Shown here in pieces: positions 16,561 through 25,832 of a stretch of 64,000 bases of DNA. Position 1 is the stretch's first letter. Every line of letters begins with the position of its first letter. A program made the position numbers and the translations under genes. Source of the DNA: Leptospira sp. WS60.C2 (GTDB taxonomy: Bacteria; Spirochaetota; Leptospiria; Leptospirales; Leptospiraceae); contig NZ_CP162133.1 of the NCBI RefSeq assembly GCF_040833955.1, forward strand, positions 2,708,501 through 2,772,500. The letters run 5' to 3'. A model generated the notes under the pieces. It searched no databases. It was given only the letters and a program-made list of their open reading frames with translations, and was not told the DNA's origin.

Positions 16561-17483
16561 ACGGACTCCTGTAATAATTGAACAAAAATTTCTTCTAAGC
16601 TACTTTGTTTGGTGCTCAAATCAGTGAATTGGATTTTTTCTTTTTTCAAATCATCCAAAAGTTTGGTGATTACACTGCTATCATCAGAACGATCATAGGT
16701 AAATACGATGGCAGAATTGTTTTCTGCAAGTTCCAATTCGTATTTGATGAGTGACTTTGGAAGTGATTTCAAACTTTTTTTAAGCTCAATGCGCAATTGT
16801 TTTGTACCCAATTGTTTCATGAGTTTGTCTTTGTTTTCAGTGAGAAAAATTTCACCTTTTCGGATCACAGAAATTCGATCTGCGATGGATTCAGCTTCTT
16901 CGATATAGTGGGTTGTTAAAATGATGGTCACTCCATTTTTACGCAGTGATTCTACAATCTTCCACATATCCTTTCTGAGTTCTACATCCACCCCAGCACT
17001 AGGTTCATCCAAAAATAAAATCTTTGGTTCGTGTGACAAAGCTTTGGCGATGAGAACCCTACGTTTCATCCCTCCTGATAGCGTCATGATCCTTTGGTCT
17101 TTTTTATCCCATAAGGAAAGAGACTTTAAAACTTCTTCTATATATTTTGGATTGGCTGGTTTTCCATATAGCCCCCGCGTAAAACTCACACTTGCCCAAA
17201 CCGTTTCAAAGGCATGGACACTCAGTTCTTGAGGGACAAGGCCAATGAGTGATCTCGATTTTTTAAAATCTCTAATGATGTCGTATCCTGCGACTTCTAC
17301 TTCACCGGAACTAGGGGAAACAATCCCACAAATCAAATTGATAAGGGTCGTTTTACCAGCACCATTGGGGCCAAGTAGGGCATGGATTTCTCCTTCTCTC
17401 ACTTCCCAATTCACTTGGTTCAGTGCTTGAAATCCATTGTCATAAGACTTGGATACTTGTTTTACAGTTAGGATTGGTTTCAA
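16557..17483 (-). CDS. ABC exporter ATP-binding protein
   Basis: 308 residues. Walker [10 protein letters not shown], signature [15 protein letters not shown], Walker [13 protein letters not shown] and H-loop TTHY are intact. The ~80-residue C-terminal extension is the DrrA/CcmA-type regulatory part. Pairs with the permease downstream (4-bp overlap) and overlaps the ABC-F gene upstream by 4 bp, so the three are one operon. Confidence 0.94.
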   Translation of the reverse strand: MKPILTVKQVSKSYDNGFQALNQVNWEVREGEIHALLGPNGAGKTTLINLICGIVSPSSGEVEVAGYDIIRDFKKSRSLIGLVPQELSVHAFETVWASVSFTRGLYGKPANPKYIEEVLKSLSLWDKKDQRIMTLSGGMKRRVLIAKALSHEPKILFLDEPSAGVDVELRKDMWKIVESLRKNGVTIILTTHYIEEAESIADRISVIRKGEIFLTENKDKLMKQLGTKQLRIELKKSLKSLPKSLIKYELELAENNSAIVFTYDRSDDSSVITKLLDDLKKEKIQFTDLSTKQSSLEEIFVQLLQESV

Positions 17484-18976
17484 ACAGATTCATCCTTCCA
17501 GCCAATGTCATTGAGGAAGTCTTCATAACCCCCATCATAGACAAAAACTCGGTCATCATCGAATACAATGAGTTTTGTGGCTACAGCGCGCAAGTGCATT
17601 TCGTTGTGGGTTACCATGATGACGGAACCATCAAAGTTATCAATTGCCTCAATTAGGGAGTCGCAGGATTGCATGTCCAAGTGGTTGGTTGGCTCATCCA
17701 GATACAGTAAGTGGCAAGGGGTGACCAAAATTTTACCAAGTAACACCCGACTCTTTTCACCACCCGAGAGAACTTTGATTTTTTTCAACGCGAGGTCTTC
17801 CGAAAACATCAATCCTCCCGCAATATTACGTGCTTTTCCTTCTGAACAATTGGGATCAGCACTCATAATTTCTTGCACAACCGTATTACTTTCGTTCATA
17901 TTGAGTTTGTTTGTCTGACCGAAGTAACCTTCTTTGAGAATGGGGTGTTTTTTCACAACACCAGAAACAGGAGAAAGTTCTCCAGCAATTAACTTGAGTA
18001 AGGTTGATTTTCCTTTACCGTTTTTTCCGATGATACAAATCCGATCTTCTGGACCAACACTGATAGAAAAATTTTCAAATAAATAAGGTGCTTTGCCATC
18101 GTAAGAGAACGATACTTCTTCCACACTTAACATTTGGTTGGCGGAGAAGGGGGCACTGTTGAAATATAACTCCATATCTTCAATGGTATCGAGAGCTTTC
18201 ATCTCACCTTGTTTTTCTAATTTTTTGACACGAGATTGGGTACGACTTGCAAAACTCGCTTTTGCTTTAAACTTAGCAATGAACATCTCTTCTTGTTTGC
18301 GTTTTTTTGCTTCGTTTAATCGAGTTTTTTCATAAATTTCTTCTGCTTGGTTGATTTGAGTGTATAACTTTTCTGTGTCACCTTGTACTTTGATGGCTTT
18401 TGTACGATGAATCGCAACAGTATGCGTCACAACACTGTCCATAAAACTTCTATCATGTGTGATGAGAATGATTTCACCTTCCCATTCCCGAAGGAATTCC
18501 TCTAACCAACGTATGGTGACGATGTCTAAGTAGTTGTTCGGCTCATCTAAGATCAGCATGTCTGGTGCAGACACCAAAAGTTTTGCCAAATTCATCCGAA
18601 TTTGGTAACCACCAGAAAATTCATTTGGGCTTCGTTCCATGTCCCCTTCCGAGAAACCAAGACCAAATAAAATGCGTTCTACTTTCCAAGTTTCATACTC
18701 ATCGCCTTCTGGAAGGCCTAACGCGCACTCTTCGAGAACAGTAGGTTTCGTAAAAACCAAATGTTGTTCCAAGTGGCCAATGCGATAGCCTTTCGGGATG
18801 GTAATATTACCCGAATCTGGTTCTGTTTTTCCTAATATGATTTGGACAAGAGTTGATTTACCATGTCCATTGCGACCAACTAGACCAACTCGTTCCCCAC
18901 GATTGACACTGAATTGTAAGTCATCAAATAAAACTTTGCCGTTGAATTGTTTGTTTAAGCCAGATATTTTGATCAT
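17480..18976 (-). CDS. ABC-F family ATPase (ribosome-associated type)
   Basis: 498 residues: two ABC domains (Walker [10 protein letters not shown] and GKNGKGKST; signatures [15 protein letters not shown] and [15 protein letters not shown]; Walker B with LDEPNNYLD and LDEPTNHLD) joined by a charged helical linker (about residues 220-290), no membrane segments. This is the ABC-F plan; such proteins act on the ribosome during translation or give antibiotic protection. Its overlap with a true exporter ATPase/permease pair is noteworthy because ABC-F proteins do not need a permease. Family (Uup/YbiT/EttA-like) cannot be fixed by eye. Confidence 0.92.
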   Translation of the reverse strand: MIKISGLNKQFNGKVLFDDLQFSVNRGERVGLVGRNGHGKSTLVQIILGKTEPDSGNITIPKGYRIGHLEQHLVFTKPTVLEECALGLPEGDEYETWKVERILFGLGFSEGDMERSPNEFSGGYQIRMNLAKLLVSAPDMLILDEPNNYLDIVTIRWLEEFLREWEGEIILITHDRSFMDSVVTHTVAIHRTKAIKVQGDTEKLYTQINQAEEIYEKTRLNEAKKRKQEEMFIAKFKAKASFASRTQSRVKKLEKQGEMKALDTIEDMELYFNSAPFSANQMLSVEEVSFSYDGKAPYLFENFSISVGPEDRICIIGKNGKGKSTLLKLIAGELSPVSGVVKKHPILKEGYFGQTNKLNMNESNTVVQEIMSADPNCSEGKARNIAGGLMFSEDLALKKIKVLSGGEKSRVLLGKILVTPCHLLYLDEPTNHLDMQSCDSLIEAIDNFDGSVIMVTHNEMHLRAVATKLIVFDDDRVFVYDGGYEDFLNDIGWKDESV

Positions 18977-19163
18977 ATAATTTCCGAAAGCAGGTAAGGG
19001 ATAAAACCAAGATGCTAAAAGTAGCCGAGAGGACGAGTAGAAAGAACGGGAGAGTGATGAGATTTTTTAAGGATTTAAGCATAAAATTCTGACATAATCT
19101 TCAGAGATCAAACGTTAGGAATTATGGACTTTTTTTGGCTCGTACGAATACCGAAACTATACT
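18977..19163. other. Divergent intergenic region
   Basis: 187 bp between the ABC-F operon and the plus-strand gene at 19164. No gene, tRNA or strong hairpin seen; promoters for both directions are presumably here. Confidence 0.3.
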
Positions 19164-19913
19164 GTGCGAACTTATCTTTTGTATCTACTAGGAGGCCTTT
19201 GCCTTGTTTGGGGGAATCTCATTCACTCCAATGGGAATTTGCAGGTAGCTTTCGGTGCAGAAGAAAATTACCTTCTAGTTCGTTCCTTAGATTCGAGTAT
19301 CATCCACTTGGGTGATGAGGAAGATAAATTAGAATACCGAAAGATCATCGATGAATACTTGCGATTTAAGAGCCTTCATATCCAAGGGAGGTATGGGGAT
19401 GCCTACTTGGCTGTTCGCTCGACACAATTCCAACTCATCCAACTCTATGATAAAATCCTCACAAAAAACATATCGCTTGTTCGTAGTGAATTAGAGTTAC
19501 TTGGTCGAAAAGCAAGAGACAAAGAAAAAGCACAAACCAAAGCCTTTTTACGGCTCGCTTTACGAGATGTGAGTGAAGCAGAACAAAAATTGGTGATGGC
19601 ACGGAACATGCGTCCCTATTTGTATCTTTTGAAACTAAGAGAAATGTTATTTGCCTTAAAAATCTTAAAACATGCGGGGAAGTTTGTCATTTTTCTCAAC
19701 TTACTCCATGATGGGCAATACATGGATTCGATCGAGTTTTATGACTTTGATACAATGGAAGCAGAACTCATCCGTGGATTTGGCAAAAATTCGAAGTATT
19801 TAGCGCTTCATTACGACAATGCCTTTCTTCCCTATGGAGAGGAAAGCATTTACGATGACAAAATGACCAACTTCAAAACTACACTGGTGAGTCCAAACGA
19901 AACTGCAAAGTGA
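19164..19913 (+). CDS. Conserved hypothetical protein with N-terminal signal/anchor
   Basis: 249 residues. N-terminal hydrophobic stretch (YLLYLLGGLCLVWGNLI) is a signal peptide or anchor; the rest is mostly helical and charged (EYRKIIDEYLRFKSL, VRSELELLGRKARDKEKAQTKAF), ending in a polar tail. GTG start at 19164 without a clear ribosome site. I recognise no family. A good intrinsic terminator follows at 19946. Confidence 0.6.
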   Translation: MRTYLLYLLGGLCLVWGNLIHSNGNLQVAFGAEENYLLVRSLDSSIIHLGDEEDKLEYRKIIDEYLRFKSLHIQGRYGDAYLAVRSTQFQLIQLYDKILTKNISLVRSELELLGRKARDKEKAQTKAFLRLALRDVSEAEQKLVMARNMRPYLYLLKLREMLFALKILKHAGKFVIFLNLLHDGQYMDSIEFYDFDTMEAELIRGFGKNSKYLALHYDNAFLPYGEESIYDDKMTNFKTTLVSPNETAK

Positions 19914-19945
19914 CAATTCCAAACTGGAATTTAGGAAAACTTTCT

Positions 19946-19967
19946 AAATCGTGTTTACGATTTTTTT
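19946..19967 (+). terminator. Rho-independent terminator
   Basis: Stem AAATCGT / ACGATTT with a 4-nt loop GTTT, followed by TTTT. It lies 33 bp after the stop of the gene at 19164, and the purT stop codon (opposite strand) begins inside its loop. A smaller 7-bp hairpin (AATTCCA / TGGAATT) precedes it at 19915-19931. Confidence 0.6.
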
Positions 19968-21133
19968 AGTTGGATAAGATCTCGACCTCGATTTGCTTTT
20001 TCTTTTGCCTCTTCAATTGTTTTGCCTAATGCCAAACTAACACCCATTCGGCGCTTACCAACCACTTCGGGTTTCCCAAAAATGCGAATGTCGAGTCCAC
20101 GAATTTTCAATGCTTCTCCGAGGCCAACATACTCTGGTGACTTGGTATCTCCCTCAAGTAAAATGGCGGAACTTGCGGCAGGTGTTTGAAAGATCAGCTC
20201 CGGAATGGGAAGACCAAGAAGTGCTCTTACATGAAGAGAAAACTCAGAGACATTTTGAGAGATCAGAGTGACAAGTCCTGTATCATGTGGCCTTGGAGAT
20301 ACTTCACTAAAGTACACTTCGTCCCCTTTGACAAAGAGTTCCACACCAAAGATACCGAATCCCCCAAGACCAGTGGTGACGGTTTCAGCAATCTGTTTTG
20401 CTGCTTGTAAGGCGACTTCCGACATTGGTTGTGGCATCCATGACTCCACATAATCTCCGTTCACCTGTCTATGTCCAATCGGAGGTAAAAAGCTCGTCCC
20501 ATCAATGTGGCGGATGGTGAGAAGCGTGATTTCAAAATCAAAAGGGATAAACTCTTCGATGATCATCTTCCCTTTGCCCGTACGACCACCCGTCTGACCG
20601 TATTCCCATGCCTTCTTGATATCAGATTCCGTTTTGATAAGGCTTTGGCCTTTTCCAGAAGAACTCATAATTGGTTTTACGACACATGGAAATCCAATGG
20701 AATGAACTGCTTTGGTAAAATCTTCTTCTGTATCGGCAAAAAGATAAGCGGATGTTTTTAACCCCAACTCTTTTGCGACAAAGTTACGAATGCCTTCACG
20801 ATTCATCGTGAGGTTGACTGCTTTTGCACTTGGTATGATTTTAAATCCTTCAGCTTCTAATCGAACCAAAGTTTCTGTATGAATGGCTTCAATCTCAGGG
20901 ACAACAAAATTAGGTTTTAACTCCCGTATGGTGGCCTCAAGTTCCTTGGGATCCAACATATTGATCACACGGGATTCCTGAGCCACAAGCATGGCAGGAG
21001 CATTCGGATAACGATCCACTGCAATGACATGGATTCCCAAACGATTGGCTTCGATGGCCACTTCTTTTCCTAATTCTCCGGATCCTAAAAGGAGGAGTTT
21101 TGTTGCTTGTTTCGTAAAGGGTGTTCCAATCAT
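19955..21133 (-). CDS. purT: Formate-dependent phosphoribosylglycinamide formyltransferase
   Basis: 392 residues, the standard length. ATP-grasp enzyme using formate and ATP to make formyl-GAR in purine synthesis. Signatures: [16 protein letters not shown] at the N-terminus, [20 protein letters not shown]-binding loop, [23 protein letters not shown] metal/phosphate site and [16 protein letters not shown] near the end. Last gene of the minus-strand run that begins with the copper operon, 45 bp after the ankyrin gene. Confidence 0.96.
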   Translation of the reverse strand: MIGTPFTKQATKLLLLGSGELGKEVAIEANRLGIHVIAVDRYPNAPAMLVAQESRVINMLDPKELEATIRELKPNFVVPEIEAIHTETLVRLEAEGFKIIPSAKAVNLTMNREGIRNFVAKELGLKTSAYLFADTEEDFTKAVHSIGFPCVVKPIMSSSGKGQSLIKTESDIKKAWEYGQTGGRTGKGKMIIEEFIPFDFEITLLTIRHIDGTSFLPPIGHRQVNGDYVESWMPQPMSEVALQAAKQIAETVTTGLGGFGIFGVELFVKGDEVYFSEVSPRPHDTGLVTLISQNVSEFSLHVRALLGLPIPELIFQTPAASSAILLEGDTKSPEYVGLGEALKIRGLDIRIFGKPEVVGKRRMGVSLALGKTIEEAKEKANRGRDLIQLKKS

Positions 21134-21178
21134 ATTCGCAAAGATGGAGGTACCTATTATTACGACAAGAACGAATCC

Positions 21179-21655
21179 TTACATGAGATACCGTTTTCCG
21201 AGATTGTCTCTTTGGTAGATATTAGCACCCATTCGAATGAGTAAATCAGACAATTCCCCGAGCCCATCAAAACTATTCGCGATATGAAGAGCTGTGACTC
21301 CATTCGGATCGGCTACATTGGGGTTGGCACCTGCATACAGTAAAACTTCTACTGCTTCAATATTTCCCGTTTCGGTTGCCTTATGAATTGGATACAAACC
21401 CATGTTATCTGGTTCATCAGGATTTAAGCCAATGGCCAGCAATCGTTTCAAAAAATAAACATCCGAAACCTCAGTGGATGCAATTCCCAAGAGTAAAGCC
21501 GACTCAAATAAACATGTTTTTTTAAGATCTGCATCCGACAGAAGCAAATCAAAACTATCTCTGTCCCCTCTCGTGATAGAAGAGCACAAGGAACGAAGCC
21601 TGATATTGGATTTAGATTTTCCGACGAAATCGATTATATTTTGGATCATGCCCAT
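21179..21655 (-). CDS. Ankyrin-repeat protein
   Basis: 158 residues. The second half contains ankyrin repeats: MGLYPIHKATETGNIEAVEV / LLYAGANPNVADPNG, then VTALHIANSFDGLGELSDLL / IRMGANIYQRD. The first half is helical and probably holds degenerate repeats (DVYFLKRLLAIGLNPDEPD). No signal peptide, so a cytoplasmic protein-protein contact role is likely. Sits between the AraC gene (6-bp gap) and purT. Confidence 0.88.
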   Translation of the reverse strand: MGMIQNIIDFVGKSKSNIRLRSLCSSITRGDRDSFDLLLSDADLKKTCLFESALLLGIASTEVSDVYFLKRLLAIGLNPDEPDNMGLYPIHKATETGNIEAVEVLLYAGANPNVADPNGVTALHIANSFDGLGELSDLLIRMGANIYQRDNLGKRYLM

Positions 21656-21661
21656 ATCGTA

Positions 21662-22474
21662 TCACTTCTCCTCTGGTTGTTGCTTGTAAAAAAGGGACAT
21701 TTTTTCATACTCCGCAAACCATTCTTTGGGAATACTTCCTGAATTTCGTTTAAAATCATGATTAAAATGGGACTGGTCTGTGTATTCAAAGATTTGTGCA
21801 AGATCCGTCAGCCGTAAGTCAGGATTATGCGTTTGGTAGTGCTCTGGATTTCTCACAAGGGATAAGACTCTATGAACCGATCGATATTCGGAGGGATTGA
21901 GTCCCACCACCTCTTGGAACTTACGCTCTAATTGTTTTCTAGAAATTCCAAGCTTTTGAGCCAAAGGATTGATATTGGTTTTAGGATTGGTAAGAGCAAA
22001 TAAGGCAAAGCGTACATACGCAGGAACATCTGTGCGCCTCCCAGAGAACTGAAGCAAATACTCAGTAAGAAGTTGCGTCACTTCCTTTTCTTCTATTTCA
22101 GACGTTCGGAAAATTTCCGTTATACGATCGTTTGCTGGAATTTCGGGAAATTTATTTTTTAACTCTAGACCACATTTAGAATATAATCCGTAAAGACCTG
22201 CTACAAAAAATCGAATGGACAAAAGATTTAAATTGGATTCAGAAAGAACTCTCCACCTTCTGGTCTGAGGTCCGACAAGATGAAACTTCGGGAGCGGGAA
22301 AATCTCCCCTGATTCTGTTTCCACCAGTGGTGGATTCCCTAGATGAAATACCATCTCACACTCGTAAGATGGTATGATCCAAGGTAATTCTCTAGGATTG
22401 ACCTCCTTCCAAATCCAAAACTCTTTTACATAGGATTCAAATTGGGAAGGAGGGTTGAAAAAAAGAATGTTCAC
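21662..22474 (-). CDS. AraC-family transcriptional regulator
   Basis: 270 residues. C-terminal ~100 residues hold the two helix-turn-helix motifs: INPLAQKLGISRKQLERKFQEVVGLNPSEY and LRLTDLAQIFEYTDQSHFNHDFKRNSGSIPKEW. The N-terminal half resembles the DUF6597-like ligand domain often seen with this type (IPSYECEMVFHLGNPP...HLVGPQTRRW). Lies 25 bp after copA on the same strand; ligand unknown, may or may not relate to copper. Confidence 0.9.
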   Translation of the reverse strand: MNILFFNPPSQFESYVKEFWIWKEVNPRELPWIIPSYECEMVFHLGNPPLVETESGEIFPLPKFHLVGPQTRRWRVLSESNLNLLSIRFFVAGLYGLYSKCGLELKNKFPEIPANDRITEIFRTSEIEEKEVTQLLTEYLLQFSGRRTDVPAYVRFALFALTNPKTNINPLAQKLGISRKQLERKFQEVVGLNPSEYRSVHRVLSLVRNPEHYQTHNPDLRLTDLAQIFEYTDQSHFNHDFKRNSGSIPKEWFAEYEKMSLFYKQQPEEK

Positions 22475-22499
22475 AGAGTATATCCTAAGAATTCATTTT

Positions 22500-24728
22500 T
22501 CAATTTGATTTCCAACGACTCATCCGAAGTGCATTGAACACAACAGAAATTGAACTAAATGCCATGGCCGCACCACTCACCCAAGGAGCAAGAAGACCAG
22601 AAGCAGCAATAGGAATTCCAAGAAGATTGTAACCCAAAGCCCAACCGAAATTTTGTCGAATGTTCAGAACAGTGTCTTTTCCGATTCGGATGAGATCAAC
22701 AATCCTTTGGATATCACCATTCACCAGTACGACATCAGCAGTGCTAATTGCAATGTCAGATCCAGTCCCCATCGCAATTCCCACATCAGCCGCAGCTAAC
22801 GCAGGTGCATCGTTAATCCCATCTCCTACCATCGCACTAAAAACACCATTCGACTTAAGTTGTTTCATGATCTTTGCTTTTTCTTCTGGCAATAGACTAG
22901 CATACACGGAAACAATTCCAACTAATTTTGCGACCTTCGTTGCTGCATTGGAATTGTCACCTGTGAGTAGAATTGGCTCAACACCTATTGAACGTAAGTC
23001 GTCAATGGCCTTCTTTGCCGAATCACGAATTTGGTCTTCAATCCGGAATACTATCATTCCTTCCAAATTTCCACGGATTCCAACAAATACCAAACTCGCA
23101 CCTTCATTGGTCCACTCTACCACTTCACTTTTTATGTTAGATGGTATGTTAAACCCTTTTTCTTCCACAAAGGTTTGTTTACCAATAAAGTAAAGATTCC
23201 CGTCCCATTCGGCTTGGATTCCTCCTCCAGGCGCGGTTATGGTTGGGACCGGTCCATGATTCGTTGCACTATAATCTTTTTCTTTTCCAAATGCCAAAAT
23301 GGCTTTTGCCAAAGGGTGGTCTGAAGTTTCTTCGATCGCAAGTATATGCGCAAAAACAAGGGTCTTGGTTTCTTCTGTGATCCCTGAGAGCAGAACAGAC
23401 GTTACTTTGGGTTTTCCTTCTGTTAATGTCCCTGTTTTGTCGAAGAAAATCGTATTGATTTTTGCAACTGATTCTAATGCTTCTGCACTTCTGAAGAGAA
23501 CTCCGCGTTTTGCAGCTCTACCTGTACCCACAAGAAGTGAAATGGGAGTGGCAAGACCAAGAGCACATGGGCAAGCAATCACAAGGATCGCAATACTTGT
23601 TTCGATTGCAGAAGTGATTTCCCCTGGCGCTAAAACGAAGTACCAAAGGAAAAAATCGATCATGCTAATCGATATCACAACAGGCACAAAGTAAGCAGAG
23701 ATTCTGTCTGCAATCCTTTGGATGGGAGCTTTGGTTCCAAGTGATTCTTCTACAGATTTGATGATATGAGACAAAGTGGTATCATTACCCACCTTCATCG
23801 CTTTCACAACAAGGGAACCATTCCCATTCACAGTTCCACCAAGGATCTTATCACCCACTTTCTTTTCGACAGGCATACTTTCGCCAGTTAACATAGATTC
23901 GTCGGCAAAACTTTCGCCTTCTGATACAATTCCATCCATAGGAAATCGCTCCAAGGCTTTCACAAGAACTAGGTCACCTTGTTTTAAGTATTCATTAGGA
24001 ACTTCCGTCCAAACTCCATTGGATTTTACGGTGGCAGTCTCAGGTCGTAGTGTGAGTAGTGCTTTAATCCCATCACTACTCTTTCCTTTTGCCATATGTT
24101 CAATCCACTTTCCACCCAAGATGAAGGTAATCAGAACTGCTGAAGTTTCAAAATATAAATCTTTTCCGAAGATACTATATCCATAAGCCGCCGATGTTCC
24201 AATGACCACAAGCACATCCATGTTTGCGGAACCATTCCGAAGGGCACGATAGGCAGATTGATAAAATGGGAACCCAATCAAAAATTGAACTGGAGTAGCA
24301 AGTAGCAACTGCACCCACCGATCCATCAAAAGATGAGGCATGGGAAGAAAGGATAAAAATTGAAAATGTGTCACCATTCCATAAAACAAGGGAAGAGATA
24401 AAAGTGCGGAGAAAAGAAACCGAATCTTTAAAATTCGAATATAATCTTTCTGCTTTTTTTCTGTTTCCGATTGTTTATTGGGATCGTGTTCCGTTGCTTG
24501 GTAACCAAGAGACTCCACTGTTTTAACAAGTTTGTCTACGGATACCGAATCATCTGCTCTTAAAAAAACAGATTCTCTTGCGAAATTGACTCTCACTTCA
24601 GAAACACCTTCGAGTTTAGAAAGGCCCTTCTCAATCCGAAGGGCACAATTCGCACATGTCATTCCGAAAAGATCTAACGTATGTTCTGTTGTTTTATTTA
24701 ACGTTTCCAAGGGTATATCCATCCTCAC
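22500..24728 (-). CDS. copA: Copper(I)-exporting P1B-type ATPase
   Basis: 742 residues. One N-terminal heavy-metal domain (GMTCANCALRIEKGL), then the P1B core: TGES actuator loop, CPCALGLA transport site in the sixth membrane helix, DKTGT phosphorylation site, SDHPLAKAI (HP motif), and GDGINDAPAL. The last helices carry NFGWALGYN and AMAFSSISVVFNALR, matching the Cu+ ligands (N/Y and M-x-x-S-S) of the P1B-1 subgroup. Exports cytosolic Cu+ across the inner membrane. Overlaps copZ by 35 bp if started at 24728; an ATG at 24722 is equally possible. In the CueR-controlled operon. Confidence 0.97.
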   Translation of the reverse strand: MRMDIPLETLNKTTEHTLDLFGMTCANCALRIEKGLSKLEGVSEVRVNFARESVFLRADDSVSVDKLVKTVESLGYQATEHDPNKQSETEKKQKDYIRILKIRFLFSALLSLPLFYGMVTHFQFLSFLPMPHLLMDRWVQLLLATPVQFLIGFPFYQSAYRALRNGSANMDVLVVIGTSAAYGYSIFGKDLYFETSAVLITFILGGKWIEHMAKGKSSDGIKALLTLRPETATVKSNGVWTEVPNEYLKQGDLVLVKALERFPMDGIVSEGESFADESMLTGESMPVEKKVGDKILGGTVNGNGSLVVKAMKVGNDTTLSHIIKSVEESLGTKAPIQRIADRISAYFVPVVISISMIDFFLWYFVLAPGEITSAIETSIAILVIACPCALGLATPISLLVGTGRAAKRGVLFRSAEALESVAKINTIFFDKTGTLTEGKPKVTSVLLSGITEETKTLVFAHILAIEETSDHPLAKAILAFGKEKDYSATNHGPVPTITAPGGGIQAEWDGNLYFIGKQTFVEEKGFNIPSNIKSEVVEWTNEGASLVFVGIRGNLEGMIVFRIEDQIRDSAKKAIDDLRSIGVEPILLTGDNSNAATKVAKLVGIVSVYASLLPEEKAKIMKQLKSNGVFSAMVGDGINDAPALAAADVGIAMGTGSDIAISTADVVLVNGDIQRIVDLIRIGKDTVLNIRQNFGWALGYNLLGIPIAASGLLAPWVSGAAMAFSSISVVFNALRMSRWKSN

Positions 24729-24897
24729 TCAAACGAGTTCGAATTTTTTCCAATTCTTCTTCAGTAAGAGTCTCATTCACCGATACAATTTCATAGTCCA
24801 CATCAGCAGTTGCTTGTTTTCCATTTTCTGCAAAGATTTTCTCTACTGTTTTTTTACAATGCATACAAGTCATTCCTTCAATTTCATAATTAACCAT
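24694..24897 (-). CDS. copZ: Copper chaperone, HMA domain
   Basis: 67 residues, a single ferredoxin-like HMA domain with the metal motif GMTCMHCKKTVEKIF (CxxC). Would carry Cu+ to CopA, which is encoded next and overlaps its 3' end; its own start overlaps the end of the upstream His-rich gene by 8 bp. The HMA fold is complete; C-terminus DGYTLGNVK is typical. Confidence 0.94.
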   Translation of the reverse strand: MVNYEIEGMTCMHCKKTVEKIFAENGKQATADVDYEIVSVNETLTEEELEKIRTRLSEDGYTLGNVK

Positions 24898-25315
24898 GGT
24901 GATGCTCCTTCTTTTCCTCTTTCGCTTCGCTTAACGGCAGTTTGTATTTAACCTCTGCCCCTTTTTGCCCTTTCCAAACGGGAGATAGATGTAATTCTCC
25001 TTCCTCGACAGATGATCCTTTAGGCACTTCACAATAAAAGTGATCAGGATGGCCAGAACACTTAAGTCTGACTTCTTTTCCAGCATTCAGTATAGTAGCA
25101 CTGACATCGGAATTTTTGGAAGTCGGATTTTCAAAGTTAATATCCAAAAGATAAACTTTAAATCCGAGATTTTTATAGCTGAGCACTTCTGTGTGAAATG
25201 CGCCAGGCATACGGATCACACCTCCATTAGGCCCAGGTTTGTGCTCTCCGTGTGCGAACATTGGTTGGATCGCAAGGAAAGCGGAAAAAATGGTGATTTT
25301 GATTAGATTTTTCAT
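24890..25315 (-). CDS. Periplasmic His-rich protein of the copper operon
   Basis: 141 residues with a clear signal peptide ending at MFAHGEHKPGPNGG. The mature protein starts with a His cluster (HGEH), has CSGHPDHFYC (two Cys and two His) in the middle and ends in EEKKEHHHG. These are good Cu ligands. Similar small proteins accompany copper efflux genes, and the gene is the first in the CueR-driven operon, so a periplasmic copper-binding role is likely; the exact family is not recognised. Confidence 0.8.
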   Translation of the reverse strand: MKNLIKITIFSAFLAIQPMFAHGEHKPGPNGGVIRMPGAFHTEVLSYKNLGFKVYLLDINFENPTSKNSDVSATILNAGKEVRLKCSGHPDHFYCEVPKGSSVEEGELHLSPVWKGQKGAEVKYKLPLSEAKEEKKEHHHG

Positions 25316-25349
25316 TGTTTTATGGTAACTCCTTTGTTAACATAAAACC

Positions 25350-25380
25350 AGTGTAAACCTTCCAATCGTTGGAAGGTCAA
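25350..25380 (-). promoter_or_regulatory. CueR-type copper promoter/operator
   Basis: Reading on the minus strand: -35 TTGACC (25380-25375), 19-bp spacer, -10 TACACT (25355-25350). The spacer is largely a perfect palindrome with 9-bp arms ACCTTCCAA / TTGGAAGGT around TCG (25357-25377). The 19-bp spacing and the ACCTTCC...GGAAGGT dyad are the hallmarks of MerR-family promoters and match the known CueR box of E. coli copA. It drives the His-rich gene, copZ and copA; cueR lies on the other side. Confidence 0.9.
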
Positions 25381-25433
25381 TAGGCGATTTCATTTTTTTT
25401 ATCTTTTTTTAAAAAAAAATTTGGAGCAAATTG

Positions 25434-25826
25434 ATGAATATTGGAGAACTTTCTAAATCTTCAGGAGTTTCGACAAAACTCATTCGACATTATGAAAGCA
25501 TTGGCCTTATCCCTGAAACAAGAAGAAATGATAATGGATATCGTTTGTATCTTGATGAAGACGTACACTATGTACGATTCATTAAACGATCAAGGGAACT
25601 TGGATTTTCGTTAGAAGATATTAAAAGTTTATTAGGGCTTTGGAAAAATAAATCCAGAAGCAGCAAACAAGTGAAACAACTTGCAGAAAAACATTTAGAA
25701 GAACTCAATTTAAAATTAAAACAGATGAAAGATATGGCCGACACTCTAAAACACCTAGTCAACAATTGCCACGGTGATCATAGACCTGACTGCCCCATCC
25801 TAAAAAACTTAGAAATGAAATCTTGA
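25434..25826 (+). CDS. cueR: CueR-like copper-responsive MerR regulator
   Basis: 130 residues from ATG 25434 (GGAG at 25423-25426 at good distance; the TTG at 25431 is less likely). N-terminal winged helix MNIGELSKSSGVSTKLIRHYE, then a dimerisation helix, and the C-terminal metal loop NCHGDHRPDCPIL with two Cys spaced as in CueR (CPGDDSADCPI). Activates the divergent copper operon by twisting the 19-bp-spaced promoter next to it when Cu+ binds. Confidence 0.93.
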   Translation: MNIGELSKSSGVSTKLIRHYESIGLIPETRRNDNGYRLYLDEDVHYVRFIKRSRELGFSLEDIKSLLGLWKNKSRSSKQVKQLAEKHLEELNLKLKQMKDMADTLKHLVNNCHGDHRPDCPILKNLEMKS

Positions 25827-25832
25827 AAATCA

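Noticed and set aside
22660..23193. 177-codon frame opposite copA
   Set aside because: Ser/Thr/Ile-rich shadow of a secure P-type ATPase gene.
25402..25421. T-run followed by A-run upstream of cueR
   Set aside because: Simple AT tract; no stem strong enough for a terminator and no tract-dependent gene.
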